From contig MEDY01000476.1 in NCBI GenBank assembly GCA_001724265.1, forward strand, positions 1 through 28,267: DNA of 28,267 nucleotides. Reading direction: 5' to 3'. Shown piece by piece: positions 22,107-28,267 of the stretch. The notes under the pieces were generated by a model. That model did no database searches. It was given only the letters and a program-made list of their open reading frames with translations, and was not told the origin of the DNA. Each line of letters starts with the position of its first letter. The first letter of the stretch is position 1. Source of the DNA: Rhizaria sp. SCN 62-66. Its lineage: Eukaryota > Rhizaria, unplaced. Both the position numbers and the translations under genes were made by a program.

Positions 22107-23455
22107 ATGCGTTGTTTCATCCTGACGGCGCTTGCCGTCTTCTTTGCAGCGTTTTTTGCTGGCTCTGCCGAGGCAGGGTTCAAGTCTGATGCCACGTTCA
22201 GCCTGTACAACACCACGATTGGTGCACAGAACGTTCTCATCACCATCACGCTCTACCCCGACGAAGCCCTCACTGTCCCCACTGGCTCCTCCGTGTCCTT
22301 CACGCTCCCGCACTTCTTCCGCGAGCCCAACGTCCTTGACCCCGACGCCGAGGATGCGCTCCCGCGCGCCTGCAACGCGTCCTCGCTGGGTCTGAACCCC
22401 GCGCTGGCGAAGCTCACGGGCACCACGGCCCGTGTCGACGCCGCGGCAGAGGACGGTGACCGCACGACGACCTTCACGGTCGACTCTGGCAGCGTCAGCT
22501 TCTCCGCCGCGAACGTGACCGCGGGCGCCGTGCTGCGCGTGTTCTGCGTGGTCAACCTGCCCGAGACGGAGATCAATGGCAACACGACCACGATCGTCAC
22601 CAAGTACGGCCCTGGCGCTGCTTTGTCCTCCACCTCAACCGCCAACTTGCCTTTCATCTCGGACGCTCTCGCGCCCGTCGTGCGCGTCATGCACACCTTT
22701 AGCGTCGCTTCCACCGGCCCCGCCACGGCGGCGGCGCGCGCGCTCGCGTCCGCGGCCTATCTGCAGTACACCACTGCGCAGACCGCCGTGATCTTCCACC
22801 AGGTACGACAGGTCTCTTCTATTTGATTAAACACGAGACGAGGCGATCATAGCCGATCCCTAATGAGGGCCAATATTATATTCAGTCGCATTGCGGCGTT
22901 ATCTTTGCATATGACATGTTTTTATGATCTAACGCTCACATCACTGTGCATATACCATGCTTTCTTGCAATTGTACTCCCTTTGATCGTTCTGTAGCTCC
23001 CGGAGCCGATGAACTCTCCCGTGACGACCTCCGTGACCCTCTCCTTCCAGCTCGCTCCCGCGCCGTTTGTCACCGCGGCCTCTGTCGCGGCCTCGATCAA
23101 CAACGTCGCCAACAACACGATCAAGAACAACATGGCCCTGTTCAAGGAACGGCTCCAGACCATCTTTGCTGTCGCCGAGCTCATCGAGTTCGGCACCGCG
23201 ACCGAGGACTTCCAGCCCGGCACGTGCTTTGACAAGTACACCAACGCGGGCGAGACCGACCTCAACTGCGGCGGCGGCAACTGCCGCGCGTGCCCGCGCC
23301 GCGGCATGACATGCAACGAGAACTCGGACTGTGCGTCCTACACCTGCATCGACGGCATGTGCTTCGGCGTCAACGCCGCGGCGCTGTCGGCGTCCGCCAC
23401 GCTCGCGGTGGTGCTTGCCGTCGCCGTCGCCGCCATGCTCGGCCTCGCGCTCTAA
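22107..23455 (+). CDS. Secreted Cys-rich protein, probably GPI-anchored (384 aa, 2 exons)
   Basis: Exon 1 is 22107-22802, intron 22803-22996 (GTACGA...TTCTGTAG, phase 0), exon 2 22997-23455 (TAA). Met at 22107 starts MRCFILTALAVFFAAFFAG ending in SAEA, an ideal signal peptide; the in-frame Met at 22008 would bury it, so 22107 is preferred. Residues about 25-300 are Thr/Val/Ala-rich with N-glycosylation sites (NTT, NAS, NVT, NGN) and a beta-rich pattern. A Cys module at about 309-355 reads C-x-D-K-x-x-N-x-x-ETDLNCGG, then CRACPRRGMTC, SDC and two more C-x-x-x-x-x-C steps. This resembles the ETDVDCGG-type modules seen in many protist and bacterial surface proteins. The last 24 residues are hydrophobic with no charged tail, as in a GPI-attachment signal. 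The protein is probably displayed on the cell surface; ligand unknown. No catalytic motif is visible. Confidence 0.88.
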
Positions 23456-24678
23456 GTCAAGCCGCGTTCGCGCGGTATCTTAAGCCGCAGGTCGCTTGCG
23501 CCGCCAGTGCTGCACTCTCAAACACAACTCTGTTGTGTGCGTATGTTGGGTCAAAACTACTTGGCTTTCACTGTCATTGTCACAATACTTGACATAATCA
23601 CGGCTGCTGTCAATCAAGCAACGACAAGCAAGAACAAAGAGACAGAAGTAAACTCAAGGCGTCGAGTATTGCGCTCTTGCATTCTTTTGTCTCGTTTTGT
23701 TTCAACTTGTTCTCTTTTCTCCAAAGTTTTATAGTTCTATATCTTTCTTTCTTTGTTTCGTATTTTCTTTTGTTCTGTCTTCTCTTTTGTTTTATTCATA
23801 TCCAGTATTGCGTGCAGAGCGACATTGAAGTCTTGCTTGTTTTTGTGTACTGTCTGTCGCAAGCCTTCAGTAATTCGTTTCCGGATGCTTTATCTCGAAC
23901 GTTTTATTCTAAATCTCACTCTCGTATTTGCGCGCTTTGATGCGTAGCAGTGCGACGTCGTGAATCATTTCAGTTCAATTCGTCTTGTCTTTCCGAATAC
24001 CTCCACTTCACACATGCGCGTTCTTTCAGTCATTCAAGAGCTGAGACTCGAAACTCAGTTTCTGCCTGCTTGTGTGCTGTATGATGCGGAGGTAATCGAC
24101 CAGGCGACACTCTCTACGCCCTCGCTCGTGCGCACTCTCATCTCGTCTCTATCTCTGATGGCAGCATTACAGCTGCCGTGGATAGAGCCCGAGTGCAAGT
24201 GTCAGTTCAAGGGTGCATCTTTGTGTCTCCACCCCTCGCTTATAGTAGCAATCCCTAGTCTCGTCCCACTTCAATCAATCGTATTACGTACCATAATTAC
24301 ACATAATTATACATAATTTTTCGAATCACATTTCACAGTTTCTGGAATCTATCACAAAGCTTGAGTTAAAAATAGTACGTACGACTAGTAGCACGAAGAA
24401 TCAGCATAGCCTGCCTTCCACGATGAGACAATATGAAAAGTGTGAGGAATAGTAAGCTTTACGCTTTATTAATTAATTGATATTGATTCCGAGGACGCGT
24501 ACATCCATTACAATGCACGCAAGAGCAAAGCAAGCAACATTCACCTCTCAACACTACACACGCACAACACACACGACGACAGACACCCAAATGATCGCAC
24601 AGCATCGTAACATATTAGTATACGCTTACGAGCTGAATAAACACAATTGCACACCGTTTAGACCTCCGTCAACTTCGC
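23456..24678. other. Convergent 3' intergenic region, no gene recognised
   Basis: It lies between the stops of the secreted protein gene and the ALAS gene. The 23640-23780 part is very T-rich (TTTCTT/TTGTTT runs). Short open frames (for example 23960-24316) have no codon bias or motif. It must contain both 3' ends. Confidence 0.6.
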
Positions 24679-26788
24679 TTAAATCGTCGCCGCGATCGGA
24701 TTCGCACTCGGGGCAGCACTCGCGGCGGCGGCGGCGAAGACCTTGTTGGCAACCGCGGTGGCGGCGGCGAGCTTGGCCTCAGCGGCGGCGAGCGCCTTGC
24801 GCGCCTCGGCGACCTCGCAGAACTTGGCGGCGGCGGGCAGCGCGGCGTCGGGGTAGCTGCCGGCGGCGATGTCGTCGCGCGGGTTGACGTGCGGCGCGAC
24901 GGCGGGGCGTGCGTACCGCTCCGGGTCGATGGGCGCGACGACGGCGGCGGCCGCGGCGGGCGCGCCGGTGGCGACGGCGGCGCGGCGGGCCTCGGAGGGC
25001 AGTGCCAGCGGGTGCTGCGTGGAGATGCCGAGCCGCGTCCACACGTCGAGCAGCGCGGCGACGAGGCGCTCCATCATGGCGTCATCGTGCAGCGGCGAGG
25101 GCGTCAGGCGCAGGCGCTCGGTGCCGCGCGGGACCGTGGGGTAGTTGATGGGCTGCACGTAGATGCCATGGTCGGTCAGCAGCAGGTCCGTGGCGGCCTT
25201 GCACAGCGCGGCGTCGCCGATCATCAGCGGCACGATGTGGCTCTCCGAGGCGATGAGCGGGAGATCCACGGCGCAGAGACGGCGCTTGAGCTCTGCCGCG
25301 CGCGCCTGGTGTGCGTAGCGCTCTGCCGCGCCAGACTGCAGGTACGTCACGGAGGCCGCGGCGGCGGCGGCGACGGCGGGCGGGATCGACGACGTGAAGA
25401 TGAACCCGGGCGCGAAGCTGCGGAGCGCGTCGATGACGTGGGCCGCGCCTGCAAGGTAGCCGCCGTAAACGCCGAAGGCCTTGGCGAGCGTGCCAGAGAC
25501 GAGGTCGATGCGGTGCTCGAGCCCGCGCTGCTGCGCGACGCCGCCGCCCTTAGCGCCGTAGAGCCCCACGGCGTGGACTTCGTCGAGGAAGGTGAGCGCG
25601 CCGTGCTTGGCGGCGACGTCGCAGATCTGCTCGATGGGCGCAATGTCTCCGTCCATCGAGTAGACCGACTCGAACACGACGAGCTTCGGCGCCGCCGGGT
25701 CGTGCTGCGACATGAGCCAGTCGAGGTGCGCGTAGTCGTTGTGGCGGAAGACGAACCGCGGGGTGTTGGCGTGACGCACGCCCTCGATCAGCGAGGCGTG
25801 GTTGAGCGAATCCGAGTAAATGTGCAGGTTCGGGATGAGGCGGCCCAGCGTCGCAATCGACGTGTCGTTGGCGACGTAGCCCGAAGAGAAGACGAGCGCG
25901 GCGTCCTTGTTGTGCGTCGTCGCCAGCGCGCGCTCCAGCTGCGTGTGGTGGGGAGTGGTGCCAGAGATGTTGCGAGTGCCGCCCGCGCCCGCGCCGGACT
26001 TGCGGACCGTGTCGTGCATGGCGCCCGTGACGACGGGGTGCTGCCCCATGCCCAGGTAGTCGTTGTTGCACCACACCGTCACCGCAGCCGGCACCACGGG
26101 CGCGGGGCACGCAGACAACGCACTCGCAGTCGCGCTCGCAGCAGAATCATCAGCAGAAGCAGCAGTGACGGGCGCAGAAGAAGAGGACGTGACGGGCGTG
26201 TGGTTGAGCGCGGCGGGGAACTGGCCGGCAGCACGCTCGATGTCGAAAAAGACGCGGTAGCGGCCCTCGTTGCGGAGCTTGGTCATGTTGTCGGCCAGCG
26301 CGGTCGACGCGCGCACCGCGGCCACGGGGGTCGTCGCAGAGACAGGGGTCAGCGTCGGCGCAGTCAGGACGGGGAAGGAAAGCGTGGCGGCGGGCTGGGG
26401 CGCGGCGACGGACGCGGACTTGGCAGCGGGGTCAAGAGCGGGGGCCGCGGCGATGGATGAGAAGCGCTGGCGCATAAACGCGGCGCCGGCGGGACACGCG
26501 TTAAGCGAGTTCAGAGCGGAGCCTGTGGTAAAGCGAGAAGATGAGTGCAGAGAGAGAGATGGAACGAGAGAGAGTGTGAGCGGGAGTAAAATGGCGACGG
26601 ACATGGGGTGAGTCGTTGAGACGAGGGTTTCGGGTTGAAGGGCCAAAAGACGTACTAGACATGTTGCCGAGAAAAGGGCACGAGCCACCGGTGCGCGGGG
26701 AGAGCACGGAAAAGATGTCGTTGGACATTTTGGAGTGAGCGCGGCGCATGAAGGGGCACAGAGCCGAGACCTTTGACAGTGACGCCAT
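24679..26788 (-). CDS. 5-aminolevulinate synthase, mitochondrial (658 aa, 2 exons)
   Basis: Exon 1 is 26788-26656, intron 26655-26523 (GTACGT...TTACCACAG, phase 1), exon 2 26522-24679 (TAA). The enzyme condenses glycine and succinyl-CoA to 5-aminolevulinate, the first step of heme synthesis by the Shemin route, in the mitochondrial matrix with PLP. The presequence has three Cys-Pro heme regulatory motifs: CPFMRRA at 11, CPFLG at 37 and CPAGA at 54. Core motifs include [46 protein letters not shown] (PLP-ring Asp near 358) and [10 protein letters not shown] with Schiff-base K392. The residue before the Lys is Ala where most ALAS have Gly. An Ala-rich C-terminal extension of about 120 residues (540-658) has no counterpart I recognise. 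The frame upstream of 26788 is open to another Met at 26896, but 26788 gives the expected presequence. Heme-dependent import control is inferred from the Cys-Pro motifs. Confidence 0.95.
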
Positions 26789-27780
26789 GTGCACTTCTGG
26801 GTGGTGCGGGCAACGCGGTAATGCGGGGAAAGCAGCATGAAAAGACAGCGGGTAAGTCTCGGGCAAAGCGGAATATATTCTAGAATAATTGGTCATTTAC
26901 AAACGCAATTATTAACCGACGTGAGGCGACGAATGTGTGTGTAAACGATCGGTAAAGTTCTGGGCCCATGTGCTTTTTTTTTTTGCCGTCGTTGGATGGG
27001 TCGTCGGACAGCCGGTACCGAAAAAGTCGACCACACAACAATAACCGTCAAAGTCGATATTAATATAATACACGCGAGTATCCGCGATTATAGTTAAACA
27101 AACTGAATGCCAACATATAAAACGTTAATTAACGCTTGGAAATAGAGCCAAATATCTCATTTGCTTTTATGTTCAGTATGTATCCTGATAAAATTGAGGC
27201 TAGCTCGGCTGTCATGTTGTTCACAAATGCACTTACTGTGATCAAAGGGGATGCAGATGACAAAAATATGGCTTTAATAACGCCAGACTAAATTAAAACA
27301 ACATCAATATATGCTACTTTGTTTTGCAATACCCCCAAAGTCGATTTTCGTCGAGGAATGTGGCTCCAATAAAATATTACTGTAGGCTTAATATTATTAT
27401 GAAAATGAGAGGATGAACAGAAGTGGTTGTTGAAACTTAGAAAAGAACCCAATATGTTTGCGTCATAATTAAATGTCAGCGAACACTTTTTCAATCATCG
27501 ACAAGTATACCTGTGTTCAAATTCGCAATGTCGCTGCTCCACCCGGACCGTAGAAGGAGAGAGAACAACTGTATTGACCAGGCCAGTTCGGGTATTTTGT
27601 CCCGCGGTTCGGATATTTTTGTCCCTTGTAACAGTATTGTCCGTGTTGAGGTTACATTGGAAACAGCCACATTCACCGGTCACAACACTTTCAAAATACA
27701 GCTGAACATGTATTAATACATGAAAGGAGCAAAACACTATGTATCAATAACATCAAAGGAGAGAGTTTCGCAATTTCAGG
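26789..27780. other. Intergenic region upstream of ALAS, AT-rich
   Basis: It carries the ALAS 5' flank and the 3' flank of the right-edge gene. A run of T (around 26973-26982) and two imperfect repeats at 27586-27625 are present. No gene, tRNA or other RNA was recognised. Confidence 0.55.
27586..27625. repeat. Degenerate tandem repeat, two ~20-bp copies
   Basis: GTTCGGGTATTTTGTCCC (27586-27603) is followed three bases later by GTTCGGATATTTTTGTCCC (27607-27625), which differs by one substitution and one T insertion. Confidence 0.6.
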
Positions 27781-28267
27781 TCATCTCGCGTAGCCGTTCA
27801 TTTCTTCGGCTTCCCCCGGCAGCGCGAGCACCATGCGGTCGAACTCTTCCTTGACCGCGCGCACGATGTCCTCCGTCGCGGCGCCTTGCCGCTCGCGCCA
27901 CGCATCGGCCTCGGCCCGTGCGGCTTCAGCGGCGGTTTCCGCGGCGTCCACAGCGCGCCGCAGCCGCGCTCCCTCGGCCTCGGCGACGTCGGCCGCCGTA
28001 CGCGCCGCCGCAGCCTCTGCGCCCGCGTAGCGCGCCTCTTCCTGCGCCGCCAACAGTGCCGCGCGCAGCGTGGCTTCGCTCTTGCCGTCCGCGGCCAGCG
28101 CGCGCGCCGCCGCGGCGGCCGTGTCGCCCACGCGCGACAGCGCGGCGTCCCCGCCCCACGGCGCCGGCAGCGCCGCCACGGGCACGGCCGGCGCGGAGCC
28201 GCCCTCCGCGACGGCAGCGCCCCCGCGCTCGCGCGCCGCCGCGGCCGCGAAGAGCAGCGCCTGCGCG
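27781..28267 (-). CDS. Ala-rich coiled-coil protein, C-terminal end (partial, runs off right edge)
   Basis: The minus frame ending in TGA at 27783-27781 is open to the window edge, giving about 162 C-terminal codons; the start lies outside. The sequence is Ala/Glu/Arg-rich with heptad-like spacing through about 100 residues (for example LRAALLAAQEEARYAG and RLRRAVDAAETAAEAA), then a mixed tail EDIVRAVKEEFDRMVLALPG ending NGYAR. This predicts a helical coiled coil. No enzyme motif or membrane span is visible in this part. The GTG at 28185 is internal, not a start. Strong GC codon bias and the clean stop support a real gene. Family unknown; a cytoskeletal or scaffold role is only a guess. Confidence 0.7.
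   Translation of the reverse strand, partial: AQALLFAAAAARERGGAAVAEGGSAPAVPVAALPAPWGGDAALSRVGDTAAAAARALAADGKSEATLRAALLAAQEEARYAGAEAAAARTAADVAEAEGARLRRAVDAAETAAEAARAEADAWRERQGAATEDIVRAVKEEFDRMVLALPGEAEEMNGYAR

Noticed and set aside
1-28267. CRISPR array, insertion sequence or bacterial operon
   Set aside because: No spaced direct repeats, transposase or ribosome-binding sites; the genes are eukaryotic and spliced.

Overview
The window is nuclear DNA from a unicellular eukaryote, not bacterial. The evidence is spliceosomal introns with GT...AG ends, secretory signal peptides, a mitochondrial-type 5-aminolevulinate synthase, a class I aldolase, and GC-rich, alanine-rich coding regions lying in visibly AT-rich intergenic DNA. 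I cannot name the species. An ALAS (Shemin-pathway) enzyme with heme regulatory motifs fits a heterotrophic protist related to opisthokonts, amoebozoans or similar groups, but that placement is inference.

Layout, left to right. (1) 1-6636, minus: a secreted protein with a signal peptide (4945-6636), followed in the same frame by a Ser/Thr-rich surface-type open frame that runs off the left edge (1-4944). A single TAG separates them, and a duplicated segment lies on both sides of it. (2) 8134-11039, minus: a two-exon leucine-rich-repeat protein with long Ala and Gln runs. (3) 11430-13725, plus: a two-exon HAD-family 5'-nucleotidase (NT5DC/cN-II type) with a mitochondrial-like presequence. (4) 14015-15508, plus: a three-exon class I fructose-bisphosphate aldolase. 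(5) 16178-20044, minus: a two-exon Ala/Pro-rich, PH-domain, LRR protein whose frame is broken at a perfect 17-bp tandem duplication. (6) 20575-20847, plus: a 90-aa hydrophilic protein of Stf2/HABP4 type. (7) 22107-23455, plus: a two-exon secreted, probably GPI-anchored protein with a Cys-rich module. (8) 24679-26788, minus: a two-exon 5-aminolevulinate synthase. (9) 27781-28267, minus: the C-terminal end of an Ala-rich coiled-coil protein running off the right edge.

I reconstructed seven introns. Most have a GTACGT donor, and four of the seven interrupt the first 75 codons. Apart from shared energy and heme metabolism in mitochondria (ALAS, the putative mitochondrial 5'-nucleotidase) and glycolysis (aldolase), the genes form no obvious pathway, and this looks like ordinary chromosomal gene order. 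Two pairs are divergent and share upstream regions (LRR/5'-nucleotidase and PH-LRR/Stf2-like).

The most notable points are the in-frame TAG in the secreted protein, the 17-bp duplication that accounts exactly for the frame break in the PH-LRR gene, and the GTACGT splice-donor consensus.
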